This document shows, in pieces, positions 1 through 8,573 of a stretch of 64,000 bases of DNA. Each line of letters opens with the position of its first letter. Positions within the stretch are counted from its first letter, which is position 1. This DNA comes from Rhizobium sp. RU33A. Its GTDB lineage: Bacteria > Pseudomonadota > Alphaproteobacteria > Rhizobiales > Rhizobiaceae. The DNA lies in assembly GCF_900156055.1 (NCBI RefSeq), contig NZ_FTMQ01000001.1:434001-498000 (forward strand), given 5' to 3'. The notes below the pieces were generated by a model. That model was not told the origin of the DNA and did no database searches. It saw nothing but the letters and a program-made list of their open reading frames with translations. The position numbers and the translations under genes are program-made.

Positions 1-155
1 CGTGCGATATCTGCCTTCGAGCAGCCTGGATTCTGCCGCACCAGCGATAGCACCAGCCGCTCGTTGTAGGCGCGCACACGAACCTGGTTAGAGCCGCCGC
101 CGGCGCTCACCCTGGGCGCCGGTTCCGCCAGTCGTGCATGATCATCATGTGACAC
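1..155 (-). CDS. frcR: ROK-family transcriptional repressor, N-terminal part (FrcR-like), cut by window edge
   Basis: Only the first 51 codons lie in the window. A GTG start at 153-155 is preceded, on the minus strand, by a strong GGGAGGAG ribosome-binding site nine bases upstream. The peptide contains GSNQVRVRAYNERLVLSLVR and then SKADIA, the usual opening of the winged helix-turn-helix of ROK repressors. ROK proteins bind DNA and respond to sugars or phosphosugars. The gene points away from the fructose importer operon, the position described for frcR in rhizobia, so control of that operon is inferred. The sugar-kinase-like domain is outside the window and the symbol rests on context. Confidence 0.8.
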   Translation of the reverse strand, partial: MSHDDHARLAEPAPRVSAGGGSNQVRVRAYNERLVLSLVRQNPGCSKADIA

Positions 156-241
156 TTGAGGTCGCTCCTCCCGACCGCTTCCATTTACGAAAGCCCCCGC
201 AGAATGTCACACCGATTTAATAATTCAACTGGATTTATTTA

Positions 242-271
242 TTGACAGCCGAAATGTTCTGATGTTCTAAA
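242..271 (+). promoter_or_regulatory. Candidate promoter and operator region of frcB
   Basis: TTGACA at 242-247 is followed after 18 bases by TCTAAA at 266-271, a reasonable housekeeping-type promoter. The spacer and -10 carry the tandem repeat ATGTTCTGATGTTCTA, a plausible place for the divergent ROK repressor. The repressor site is inference; only the sequence pattern is seen. Confidence 0.4.
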
Positions 272-385
272 TGGGGTTGTGGAGGAGTGGGTGCCTGATG
301 GCGCCCGATCGGATTGCCAAGGGCGATCCGTGCCGAAGCATTGCGGCCGGAGGAGCTGGCCGCCACCATTCGGGAGGATACCAAT

Positions 386-1411
386 ATGAAAAAGTCTCTG
401 ATCACTGCTGCCCTGTCGACCCTGGCCCTCGGCGTTGTTTTCGCCGCCCCGGTACAGGCCGCCGACGTTTCCGCCTGCCTCATCACCAAGACCGACACCA
501 ACCCCTTCTTCGTCAAGATGAAGGAAGGCGCGACCGCCAAGGCTGCTGAACTCGGCGTGACCCTGAAGTCCTATGCCGGCAAGATTGACGGCGATTCGGA
601 AAGCCAGGTTGCCGCCATCGAAACCTGCATTGCCGATGGCGCAAAGGGCATCCTGCTCACCGCATCCGACACGCAGGGCATCGTTCCGGCCGTCCAGAAG
701 GCTCGTGACGCGGGTCTCCTCGTCATCGCCCTCGACACGCCGCTGGAGCCGATCGACTCCGCCGACATGACCTTCGCGACCGACAACCTTCTCGCCGGCG
801 AACTCATCGGCAAGTGGGCTGCAGCAACCCTCGGCGACGCTGCCAAGGACGCCAAGATCGCTTTCCTGAACCTCACCCCCTCGCAGCCGTCGGTCGACGT
901 CCTGCGTAACCAGGGCTTCATGAAGGGCTTCGGCATCGACACCGTCGACATCAACAAGATCGGCGACGAAACCGATCCGCGCATCGTTGGCCATGACATC
1001 ACCAACGGCAATGAAGAAGGCGGTCGCACCGCGATGGAAAACCTTCTCCAGAAGGATCCGTCCATCAACGTCGTTCACACCATCAACGAACCGGCAGCTG
1101 CCGGCGCATATGAAGCGCTGAAGGCCGTCGGCAAGGAAGGTGACGTTCTGATCGTGTCGGTCGACGGCGGTTGCCCGGGCGTCAAGAACGTGGCCGAAGG
1201 CGTCATCGGTGCCACCTCGCAGCAGTATCCGCTGCTGATGGCATCGCTCGGCATCGAAGCGATCAAGAAGTTCGCCGACACCGGTGAAAAGCCGGCTGCC
1301 TCCGAAGGCAAGAACTTCTTCGACACGGGCGTCGCTCTCGTCACCGACAAGCCGGCAGCTGGTGTCGAGTCGATCGACACCAAGGTCGGCACCGAGAAGT
1401 GCTGGGGCTGA
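386..1411 (+). CDS. frcB: Fructose ABC transporter, periplasmic substrate-binding protein
   Basis: A 341-residue protein with a clear signal peptide (MKK, hydrophobic core, cleavage after VQA at about residue 25) and a periplasmic sugar-binding fold of the CUT2 type (Peripla_BP_4), as in ribose and fructose binders. The start at 386 was chosen because CGGGAGGAT precedes it and it opens the signal peptide; the frame stays open further upstream. The gene heads frcBCAK, with the permease 140 bases downstream. It would capture fructose (in the family also mannose or ribose) and deliver it to FrcC/FrcA. Two strong hairpins after the stop probably favour high expression of this component over the membrane parts. 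Confidence 0.9.
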   Translation: MKKSLITAALSTLALGVVFAAPVQAADVSACLITKTDTNPFFVKMKEGATAKAAELGVTLKSYAGKIDGDSESQVAAIETCIADGAKGILLTASDTQGIVPAVQKARDAGLLVIALDTPLEPIDSADMTFATDNLLAGELIGKWAAATLGDAAKDAKIAFLNLTPSQPSVDVLRNQGFMKGFGIDTVDINKIGDETDPRIVGHDITNGNEEGGRTAMENLLQKDPSINVVHTINEPAAAGAYEALKAVGKEGDVLIVSVDGGCPGVKNVAEGVIGATSQQYPLLMASLGIEAIKKFADTGEKPAASEGKNFFDTGVALVTDKPAAGVESIDTKVGTEKCWG

Positions 1412-1440
1412 TCTAAACTCCCGCGCCTGAACTGAAACGT

Positions 1441-1505
1441 CGGCGGGAGTTCGTCTCCCGCCGCTAGGCGCAACGCCCGGCCTTTGCGCGGCGGCAGGCC
1501 GGGCG
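1441..1505 (+). promoter_or_regulatory. Two tandem hairpins between frcB and frcC
   Basis: The first hairpin has 9-bp arms at 1441-1449 and 1455-1463 with loop TTCGT. The second has 10-bp arms at 1474-1483 and 1496-1505. Neither has a T-run, so they look like mRNA-stabilising or partial-attenuation structures that raise binding-protein levels, a common arrangement in ABC importer operons. Confidence 0.6.
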
Positions 1506-1551
1506 TATCCTTCATGTATAATACTGAGACCAACGGCAGGGAGGATGACCC

Positions 1552-2634
1552 ATGCAGCCGGCCAATCCCGAGACGCGGACCACGCAAGAATTTGAGAAGG
1601 TCCTGTCGTCAAGTTCGACCGAAGTCGCCTCGTTCGACCGTCATGAGAAGAGCGCCCTCGAGCGCTTCCAGCATTTTCTGCATTCGAGCCCGGCAGCCGT
1701 AGCGCTGATCGTGCTTGTGCTGTCGATCGCCGTCTTTGGCCTCATTCTCGGCGGCAAGTTCTTCTCCGCCTTCACGCTGACCCTCATTCTCCAGCAGGTC
1801 GCCATCGTCGGCATCGTCGGAGCAGCCCAGACGCTGGTCATCCTGACGAAGGGCATCGATCTCTCGGTCGGCGCCATCATGGTGCTCTCCTCGGTGGTTA
1901 TGGGCCAGTTCGCCTTCCGCTACGGCCTTCCTCCCGAGCTTGCCGTGATCTGCGGTCTCGGCGTCGGCGCATTCTGTGGCTTCATCAATGGCGTGCTCGT
2001 GGCGCGCATGAAGCTGCCGCCCTTCATCGTGACGCTCGGCATGTGGCAGATCGTGCTTGCTACCAACTTCCTCTATTCCGCCAACGAGACGATCCGCAGT
2101 CAGGACATCGACGCCAATGCGCCGATTCTCAAGTTCTTTGGCGAGAACATCCGCATGGGCGGCGCGGTGCTGACCTATGGCGTTGTCGCCATGGTGCTCC
2201 TCGTTGCGCTCCTCTGGTATGTGCTGAACCACACCGCCTGGGGCCGCCATGTCTATGCGGTCGGCGACGATCCGGATGCGGCGGAACTCGCAGGTGTGAA
2301 TGTCAAGCGCATGCTGATCTCCGTCTACACGCTGTCTGGCCTTATCTGTGCACTCGCCGGCTGGGCCCTGATCGGCCGCATCGGCTCGGTTTCCCCGACC
2401 GCCGGACAGTTCGCCAACATCGAGTCCATCACGGCGGTGGTGATCGGCGGCATCTCGCTCTTTGGCGGGCGTGGCTCGATCCTTGGTATGATCTTCGGCG
2501 CGCTGATCGTCGGTGTCTTCCAGCTCGGCCTGCGTCTGATCGGCACGGACCCGCAATGGACCTATCTCTTGATCGGCGTTCTCATCATCGCCGCCGTGGC
2601 AATCGACCAGTGGATCAGAAAGGTAGCAGGCTGA
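1552..2634 (+). CDS. frcC: Fructose ABC transporter permease
   Basis: A 360-residue inner-membrane protein of the BPD_transp_2 (CUT2 sugar permease) family. The first 45-50 residues are hydrophilic and cytoplasmic, followed by about eight to ten hydrophobic segments starting with AVALIVLVLSIAVFGLIL. The motif GIDLSVGAIM and the C-terminal GGISLFGGRGS are typical of RbsC-like permeases and contact the ATPase. AGGGAGGATG precedes the ATG. The stop overlaps the frcA start (TGATG-type junction), so the two are translationally coupled. Confidence 0.92.
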   Translation: MQPANPETRTTQEFEKVLSSSSTEVASFDRHEKSALERFQHFLHSSPAAVALIVLVLSIAVFGLILGGKFFSAFTLTLILQQVAIVGIVGAAQTLVILTKGIDLSVGAIMVLSSVVMGQFAFRYGLPPELAVICGLGVGAFCGFINGVLVARMKLPPFIVTLGMWQIVLATNFLYSANETIRSQDIDANAPILKFFGENIRMGGAVLTYGVVAMVLLVALLWYVLNHTAWGRHVYAVGDDPDAAELAGVNVKRMLISVYTLSGLICALAGWALIGRIGSVSPTAGQFANIESITAVVIGGISLFGGRGSILGMIFGALIVGVFQLGLRLIGTDPQWTYLLIGVLIIAAVAIDQWIRKVAG

Positions 2635-3416
2635 TGACCCAGGAACCCATTCTCACAGCCCGTGGCCTGGTCAAGCGTTACGGCCGTGTCACCGCCCTCG
2701 ATCAGGCAGACTTCGATCTCTATCCAGGCGAAATCCTCGCCGTCATCGGCGACAACGGGGCCGGCAAGTCTTCGCTGATCAAGGCGATTTCCGGCGCTGT
2801 AGTGCCGGACGAGGGCGAAATCCGTTTGGATGGCAAGCCAGTGCAATTCCGCACGCCGATCGAGGCGCGCAAGGCCGGCATCGAGACCGTCTACCAGAAC
2901 CTCGCTCTGTCGCCGGCGCTGTCGATCGCCGACAACATGTTCCTCGGGCGCGAACTGCGCAAGCCGGGCGTCATGGGCAGCCTGTTTCGCAAGCTGGATC
3001 GTCCGGCGATGGAGAAGATCGCCCGCGACAAGCTCTCCGAACTCGGCCTGATGACCATCCAGAACATCAACCAGGCGGTGGAGACGCTCTCGGGCGGCCA
3101 GCGCCAGGGCGTCGCGGTGGCACGTGCTGCAGCTTTTGGATCGAAGGTTATCATCCTCGATGAGCCGACGGCCGCACTCGGGGTCAAGGAAAGCCGCAAG
3201 GTGCTCGAACTGATCCTCGACGTCCGCTCGCGCGGCCTGCCGATCGTGCTGATTAGCCACAACATGCCACATGTCTTCGAGGTGGCCGATCGCATCCACG
3301 TTCACCGGCTCGGAAAGCGTCTCTGCGTCATCAATCCGAAGGACTACACCATGTCGGATGCCGTTGCCTTCATGACCGGCGCCCGTCCGGCCCCAGAGGT
3401 TGAGCGCGCCGCATGA
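2634..3416 (+). CDS. frcA: Fructose ABC transporter ATP-binding protein
   Basis: A 260-residue single-domain ABC ATPase. The P-loop GDNGAGKSS is at residues 39-47, the signature is LSGGQRQGVAVARA, Walker B is VIILDEPTAALG, and the switch histidine lies in LISHNM. Most CUT2 importers use a double-length ATPase of about 500 residues; this one has a single cassette, as reported for FrcA, so it must dimerise. The ATG overlaps the frcC stop by one base, and its own end overlaps the next gene by four bases. It energises the FrcB/FrcC importer at the inner face of the membrane. Confidence 0.92.
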   Translation: MTQEPILTARGLVKRYGRVTALDQADFDLYPGEILAVIGDNGAGKSSLIKAISGAVVPDEGEIRLDGKPVQFRTPIEARKAGIETVYQNLALSPALSIADNMFLGRELRKPGVMGSLFRKLDRPAMEKIARDKLSELGLMTIQNINQAVETLSGGQRQGVAVARAAAFGSKVIILDEPTAALGVKESRKVLELILDVRSRGLPIVLISHNMPHVFEVADRIHVHRLGKRLCVINPKDYTMSDAVAFMTGARPAPEVERAA

Positions 3417-4036
3417 CGCCGGTGCTGGATGATCTGATCGCCGAGATCGAGCGGCGGGCGCAGGATGGCGTCCGCCTGCTCGTCGGCGTGGCTGGACCGC
3501 CTGGTGCGGGAAAGTCGACGCTGGCAGATCGCCTGCACAAGATACTCGTTGAAAGGGGCCACCGCAGCGCGGTCCTGCCGATGGATGGCTTCCACCTCGA
3601 CAATGCAATCCTTGAAAAGCGCGGCGATCTTGCCCGCAAGGGCGCTCCGCATACCTTTGACATCAGGGGGCTTGGCGATCTCCTGAGGGCCGTCAAGGCA
3701 GGCGGCGAAGTCTTCACGCCCGTCTTTGATCGTGATCGCGAACTCGCCATCGCCGCCGCCCGATGCATTGATGCGGAAGATCGCATCGTTATTGCCGAGG
3801 GCAATTATCTGTTGCTCGAGCAGGGACGTTGGGCGAGCCTGGCGGATCTCTTCGACCTCACCGTCATGGTCGCGCCGTCGATCGACGAACTCGAGCGTAG
3901 GCTCGTGGCACGCTGGACCCACTATGGTCTCACAGCGGCACAGATCGAAGCGAAAGTGGAAGGTAATGATTTGCCCAATGGCAGGCTCGTCATCGAGCGC
4001 AGCGCGGCGGCCGATTTCACCTTCGATACGTTCTGA
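3413..4036 (+). CDS. frcK: FrcK: small P-loop kinase of the fructose uptake operon
   Basis: A 207-residue nucleotide-binding protein with P-loop GPPGAGKST at residues 28-36, then MDGFHLDN and a regularly spaced uridine-kinase/pantothenate-kinase-like fold (PRK superfamily). It is the last gene of frcBCAK and overlaps frcA by four bases (ATGA). Its substrate is not established by sequence. It may phosphorylate the incoming sugar, although a separate PfkB-type fructokinase lies at 10737. The family is annotated as a nucleoside/nucleotide kinase family protein. Confidence 0.8.
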   Translation: MTPVLDDLIAEIERRAQDGVRLLVGVAGPPGAGKSTLADRLHKILVERGHRSAVLPMDGFHLDNAILEKRGDLARKGAPHTFDIRGLGDLLRAVKAGGEVFTPVFDRDRELAIAAARCIDAEDRIVIAEGNYLLLEQGRWASLADLFDLTVMVAPSIDELERRLVARWTHYGLTAAQIEAKVEGNDLPNGRLVIERSAAADFTFDTF

Positions 4037-4076
4037 ACTCGCTCGTCTCAGGGCATAGTCGAGCCTACGAAAATTC

Positions 4077-4091
4077 TTAAGTTCTAATTAA
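4077..4091. promoter_or_regulatory. CtrA-type box TTAA-N7-TTAA
   Basis: The sequence TTAAGTTCTAATTAA is an exact TTAA-N7-TTAA match to the alphaproteobacterial CtrA consensus, about 150 bases before the receiver gene at 4239. A further half site, GGTTAAC, lies near 4165-4171. This suggests cell-cycle control of the signalling cluster; binding is not shown. Confidence 0.5.
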
Positions 4092-4238
4092 ATGTGCCAT
4101 CGGTAAAATTGTACCGGTTTGGTTCAGCGAATTTCAGCCTCCCCCTGATACAACTCCTCCATGAAAGGTTAACGCAGTTCCCGTCCGGCCTGGAAGGCTG
4201 ACGGAGCCCGGGCTGGGCGTGTTCATGGGGGTTTGGAA

Positions 4239-4634
4239 ATGGCCATACTAATCGTCGAAGACAATCCGACCAATGCGATGATCATCAAGCATCTCGCAAG
4301 AAAGGTCACCGTTGAGGAGATCAAGGTTGCTGGCGACGGCAACACGGCTCTGATGCTGTGTCATGCCGAGAATTTCGAAATGCTGATTGTCGACCACCTG
4401 CTGCCGGGCATGTCCGGGCTTCAGTTCGTCAAGGCCGTACGCCTGATGGACCGTTACCGTGATGTTCCTGTGGTGATGGTGACGGCGGACGACGAGCCGC
4501 GTCTGCGCGAGGAAGCAAGGGCCGCGGGTATCACGGACTTCCTGCACAAGCCGGTTGAAGCGGTCGCCTTCCGGAAGCTGCTTTCGGATCATCTCGGCGC
4601 GGGCGCCGTGCATCCTGAACTGCGTTCGGCCTGA
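4239..4634 (+). CDS. Single-domain response regulator (receiver only)
   Basis: A 131-residue CheY-like protein with nothing beyond one receiver domain. The acidic pocket is VEDN near residues 6-9, the phosphoacceptor is Asp52 in LIVDHLLPGMSG, and the conserved Thr and Lys occur in VMVTADDE and LHKPVEA. The ATG at 4239 is chosen with a G-run just upstream; a TTG two codons earlier is a poorer start. The gene lies 17 bases before the periplasmic protein and hybrid kinase, so it may accept phosphate from that kinase or act as a shuttle. Its target is unknown. Confidence 0.85.
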   Translation: MAILIVEDNPTNAMIIKHLARKVTVEEIKVAGDGNTALMLCHAENFEMLIVDHLLPGMSGLQFVKAVRLMDRYRDVPVVMVTADDEPRLREEARAAGITDFLHKPVEAVAFRKLLSDHLGAGAVHPELRSA

Positions 4635-4651
4635 TCGGAAGGAGTTGCACC

Positions 4652-5146
4652 ATGAAGAGCATTACCACTGCGATCCTTGCGATTGGTCTCTCTGCGACGG
4701 CCGCCCTGGCGCTGGAAGCGCCGAGCGGTCCGGTCGTACTGACGGTGACAGGCAAGATCTCTAACACCAATTCCGGTGACGTCGCTCAGTTCGACATGGC
4801 GATGCTGGAAAAGCTGAAAGGCCGCAAGGGCGAGATGGAAACGCCCTGGACGACAGGCAGGGTCACCTTCGAAGGTCCGCTCCTGCGCGAGATTCTCGCG
4901 GCCGTCGGTGCGACCGGCACGAGTCTGAAGGTCCGCGCCTTGAACGACTACGCCGCCGATGTGCCGGCCGAAGACGCCAAGCTCGACACGATCCTCGCCA
5001 CCAAGATTGATGGCAAGCCGATGTCGATCCGCGACAAGGGCCCGCTGATGCTGGTCTATCCATTCGATCTGAATGCAGACCTGTTCAACGAGAAGTACTT
5101 CTCGCGGTCTGTCTGGCAGATCAAGGAAATCGAGGTCGGCCAGTGA
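4652..5146 (+). CDS. Periplasmic sulfite-oxidase-fold (molybdopterin-oxidoreductase-like) protein lacking cysteine
   Basis: A 164-residue protein with a signal peptide (MKSITTAILAIGLSATAALA) and sequence typical of small proteins assigned to the oxidoreductase molybdopterin-binding family (for example TGKISNTN, GPLLREILAAVGA, RDKGPLMLVYPFD). It contains no cysteine at all, so the cysteine that ligates molybdenum in catalytic members is missing. GAAGGAG lies before the ATG. Its stop overlaps the GTG start of the hybrid kinase, so the two are translationally coupled. A sensory or ligand-binding role in the periplasm is inferred rather than catalysis. Confidence 0.75.
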   Translation: MKSITTAILAIGLSATAALALEAPSGPVVLTVTGKISNTNSGDVAQFDMAMLEKLKGRKGEMETPWTTGRVTFEGPLLREILAAVGATGTSLKVRALNDYAADVPAEDAKLDTILATKIDGKPMSIRDKGPLMLVYPFDLNADLFNEKYFSRSVWQIKEIEVGQ

Positions 5147-7404
5147 CATTGACAGGCGCCAAAGCACGGAAATTTGCAGGCGGAGGCACCGTTGCCTTCG
5201 TCCTGCAGACCGTGTCTGCGGTGCTTTTGATTGTGCTTCTAGTTCTATTTGTCGATATCGCGCGCCAGTACCGGATCATGGAGGATGGCGTCCGCGAAAA
5301 TTCGCTCTGGTCGGTCTATCAACTGGACCGCGAAGTACGACAGTTCAGTCATAGCCTGAGCAGCGCGAAAGCCGATCCACAGGATCCGCAACTGCTCAAC
5401 GATCTGTCCCTGCGCTACGACATCCTCTATTCCCGCGTCTCGATCCTCGATCAGGCGAAGTTCGGGACCTATTTCTCCGGCGACGAGCTTATTCGCGGCT
5501 ACATCGCCGCCGTGACGGAAGGTGTCCGCAAAGTCCAGCCGATCTTCGATGACTACGCGGCCGGGACAGTGCCAAGTTCCCAGCAGTTGAAAGAGCTCGA
5601 CACAGAGCTGGTGTCCATGGGGCGCGTGGCAGAGGATTTCCTGCTCTATACCAACACCCGTGTCAGCCATGAGCGGGCCGATAGCCGGTCAACGATCCTC
5701 AACCTGGAGCGAACCTCCACCGTCATGCTGACCCTGCTGATGGTGTCGGTCGTCTTCCTCGTCGTCACGCTCAATCGACAGCTTCGCTCGGTCCGTCAGT
5801 CGAGCCACGAATTGCAGGTCATGGCGAGCCAGTTGAGCGAGGCCTACGAAGCGGCTGATGCCGGCAACCGCGCGAAGTCGCAATTCATGGCCACCATGGG
5901 CCACGAGATCCGGACGCCGCTGAACGCGATCCTCGGCATGTCGGAACTGCTCGAGCTATCGGAACTGCCCGACGACACGATCCAGAGCGTCAAAACTATC
6001 CGCTCGTCTGGCGAGGCATTGCTCGAGATCATCAACGAGATCCTCGACTTCTCCAAGATCGAGCACGGCAAGCTGGAGCTGGAGGAGCGTGCCTTCGACG
6101 TCTGCGCGCTTGCTGAAAGCACGGTCAGCATCATCCGCGGCCGCGCCGATGATCACGAGAATACTGTGATCCTCGACCTGCCGGATTCCCTCCAGGCACT
6201 CTTCGTCAAGACCGACCCGACCCGCCTGCGTCAGGTTCTGCTCAATCTGCTGTCGAATGCCGTCAAGTTTACCCATCACGGTACGGTGACGCTGCGTCTG
6301 CGCGACTTCTACCGCGAAGGCAAGCTGATGATCCGCTTCGAGGTGGAAGATACGGGCATCGGCATCGACGAGGCGGGGCTCGACAAGCTCTTCAAGCCCT
6401 TTTCTCAGGTCGATGCCTCGATCAGCCGTCGCTATGGCGGCACCGGTCTCGGCCTCACCATCTGCAAGCAGATCGTCGAAAAGCTCGGTGGTGAGCTTGG
6501 CATGAGCAGCACGGTCGGTGTCGGCTCGATCTTCTGGTTCGAATTGGGCGTTGTCCCGGTCACCCGCGAAGAAGCGAACGGTCTCGCCGCTCAGGTTGTC
6601 GTCGAAGAGACGTTGCCGCGATGCCGCATCCTGTTGGTCGAAGACAACAAGGTGAACCAGATTGTCGCCACTCGTTTCCTGGCGCGCCTGGGCCAGGATG
6701 TCGAGATTGCCAATGACGGTGCGGAAGCCGTGTCCATTTCTCGCGAGAAGCGCTTCGATTTGATCCTCATGGACATGCAGATGCCTGTGATGGACGGCAT
6801 CGAGGCGACGAAGCGCATCATTGCCGAGCGTGGTCCCTCTGCCGATGTGCCGATCATTGCCATGACTGCCAACGCATCTGACGACGATCGACGCCGTTGC
6901 CTTGATGCGGGCATGCAGGGATTTGAATCCAAGCCAGTGACACTTGAGAGATTGAAGAAAATGATTGCCCATGCCACGTCTTCCGCACGCGAAAGCGCGG
7001 CGGCAGCGGCCACGACGACGGCCCCCCAGAAGCTTGAATTGCCTGAGCTCGATCTTGCGGATATCCCGCTTCAGGCCATGCCCGCCCTCGGCATCGAGGG
7101 ACTGGACGAAGCGCGTCACGCCGAACTGGTGGATGCCCTGGGCGAAGAGGTGTTCCAGGAACTGGTGGAATCCTTCTTCGACGATGCGTCCAGTCTGCTC
7201 GATGAGCTGAACGAGGCCCTTCGCCGCAACGACCCTGAGAAAATCGACCGTGTCCTGCACACCATCAAGGGCGCAGCCTCGAATGTCGGCTTGAATGATC
7301 TGGCCGTAAAGGCCCACGCGCTGCGCAGCCAGAGACCGGCTGCCGCGGATATCGAAATGCTGGGCGAGGAAATTCTCGCTCTGAAATTCAAACTGGTTGC
7401 CTGA
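5143..7404 (+). CDS. Hybrid sensor histidine kinase with receiver and Hpt domains
   Basis: A 753-residue membrane kinase. Transmembrane segments lie near residues 16-38 and 190-210, enclosing a roughly 150-residue, mostly helical periplasmic domain. HisKA follows with His254 (GHEIRTPLN), then an HATPase_c domain with N, G1 (DTGIGID) and G2 (GGTGLGL) boxes. A receiver domain has Asp544 (LILMDMQMPVMDG), and an Hpt domain has His706 (HTIKGAASNVG), so a full phosphorelay is in one chain. The start is a GTG overlapping the upstream stop by four bases. The upstream periplasmic protein is the natural candidate for its input partner, and the receiver at 4239 and the HD-GYP protein downstream are candidate outputs. 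Confidence 0.9.
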   Translation: MTLTGAKARKFAGGGTVAFVLQTVSAVLLIVLLVLFVDIARQYRIMEDGVRENSLWSVYQLDREVRQFSHSLSSAKADPQDPQLLNDLSLRYDILYSRVSILDQAKFGTYFSGDELIRGYIAAVTEGVRKVQPIFDDYAAGTVPSSQQLKELDTELVSMGRVAEDFLLYTNTRVSHERADSRSTILNLERTSTVMLTLLMVSVVFLVVTLNRQLRSVRQSSHELQVMASQLSEAYEAADAGNRAKSQFMATMGHEIRTPLNAILGMSELLELSELPDDTIQSVKTIRSSGEALLEIINEILDFSKIEHGKLELEERAFDVCALAESTVSIIRGRADDHENTVILDLPDSLQALFVKTDPTRLRQVLLNLLSNAVKFTHHGTVTLRLRDFYREGKLMIRFEVEDTGIGIDEAGLDKLFKPFSQVDASISRRYGGTGLGLTICKQIVEKLGGELGMSSTVGVGSIFWFELGVVPVTREEANGLAAQVVVEETLPRCRILLVEDNKVNQIVATRFLARLGQDVEIANDGAEAVSISREKRFDLILMDMQMPVMDGIEATKRIIAERGPSADVPIIAMTANASDDDRRRCLDAGMQGFESKPVTLERLKKMIAHATSSARESAAAAATTTAPQKLELPELDLADIPLQAMPALGIEGLDEARHAELVDALGEEVFQELVESFFDDASSLLDELNEALRRNDPEKIDRVLHTIKGAASNVGLNDLAVKAHALRSQRPAAADIEMLGEEILALKFKLVA

Positions 7405-7421
7405 GAAGCACGGAGGCGTTC

Positions 7422-8507
7422 ATGCGTATTTTGTTGGTGGACGACAACAGCACCAATCTGAAGCTCCTGACGAAGCTCGTCGGTAAGCTCGATCACTGCG
7501 AAGCCTTGCCTTTTGCGAGCCCCGATTCCGTGCTGTCAGCCCTGCCGGAGCTCGATTTCGACATTGCCATCATCGATTACCAGATGCCGGTGTATAACGG
7601 GGTGGAGCTCTATACGGAGATCGTCCGTTTCGAGAAATATGCCAACGTCCCGGTGATCTTCGTCACCGCCGACAAGGACATGACGACCCGCATGGCGGCT
7701 CTCAATGCCGGTGCGATCGATTTCCTGACCAAGCCGGTGAACCCGGTCGAGTTTCAGGCGCGTGTGCAGAATATCGTCAGCCTTTCCCGTGCCCGTCGCC
7801 AGCTGGCCGACCAGGCCGAGTGGCTTCGCCGTGAGGTCGAACGTGCCGTGGGCGAACTGCGCGAACGCGAGCAGGAGATCATCCATCGCCTGACGCTCGC
7901 TGCCGAGTACAAGGACCCGGAGACGGCCCGCCACACACTGCGCGTCGCTGCCTATTCGGAAGCGATCGCGATCGAGCTGGGTCTGCCGAGCCATGTCTGC
8001 CACGACATCCGGCTGGCGGCTCCCATGCACGACATCGGCAAGGTCGCGATGCCCGACACGGTTCTTTTGAAACAGGGCCGCCTGACGGAAGCCGAATATC
8101 GCCAGATGCAGTCGCATGCGGAGATCGGTAGCGACATTCTCGGGCGCTCCCGTTCCTCGCTTCTGCAACTGGCCTCTGAGATTGCCGCCAGCCACCATGA
8201 GCGCTGGGACGGACAGGGCTATCCGAACCGTCTCGTGGGGACCGCAATCCCGATCTCCGGGCGCATCGTTTGCGTTGCCGACAACTTCGACGCTTTGACG
8301 ACGGAACGCCCCTACAAGCCGGCCTGGAGCTTCGAGCGCACGGTCGAGCATATCCTCGGCCGCGCTGGCACCCAGTTCGATCCGGATTGTGTGGCCGCCT
8401 TCGAGCGGGCGCTTCCGCGGATCCAGGCGATCATGGAGCAGGATCGCCGCGAGCAGATGGAGGAAGCAGAAAAGACGATCGTGTCAGCGAACGAACGGGT
8501 CGCCTGA
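7422..8507 (+). CDS. Response regulator with HD-GYP domain (c-di-GMP phosphodiesterase, RpfG-like)
   Basis: A 361-residue two-domain protein. The N-terminal receiver has VDDNSTN and phosphoacceptor Asp52 (IIDYQMPVYNG). A helical linker at about 120-155 leads to an HD-GYP domain with the HD pair at residues 203-204 (HDIGKVAMPD) and the signature HHERWDGQGYP. HD-GYP proteins hydrolyse cyclic di-GMP; the metal-binding residues appear intact. It follows the hybrid kinase by 17 bases, so it is the likely output that converts the sensed signal into a change in second messenger. Confidence 0.9.
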   Translation: MRILLVDDNSTNLKLLTKLVGKLDHCEALPFASPDSVLSALPELDFDIAIIDYQMPVYNGVELYTEIVRFEKYANVPVIFVTADKDMTTRMAALNAGAIDFLTKPVNPVEFQARVQNIVSLSRARRQLADQAEWLRREVERAVGELREREQEIIHRLTLAAEYKDPETARHTLRVAAYSEAIAIELGLPSHVCHDIRLAAPMHDIGKVAMPDTVLLKQGRLTEAEYRQMQSHAEIGSDILGRSRSSLLQLASEIAASHHERWDGQGYPNRLVGTAIPISGRIVCVADNFDALTTERPYKPAWSFERTVEHILGRAGTQFDPDCVAAFERALPRIQAIMEQDRREQMEEAEKTIVSANERVA

Positions 8508-8573
8508 TCCTTTGATCCGGCGGGATGGACATGCTAAGGGCGGCGAGTTCTCGTCAAGCCGGAGGCTCGCCCC

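Noticed and set aside
239-1612. Long minus-strand frame opposite frcB
   Set aside because: It is a mirror of a well-supported coding gene caused by GC-rich third codon positions, with no family motifs and no ribosome-binding site.
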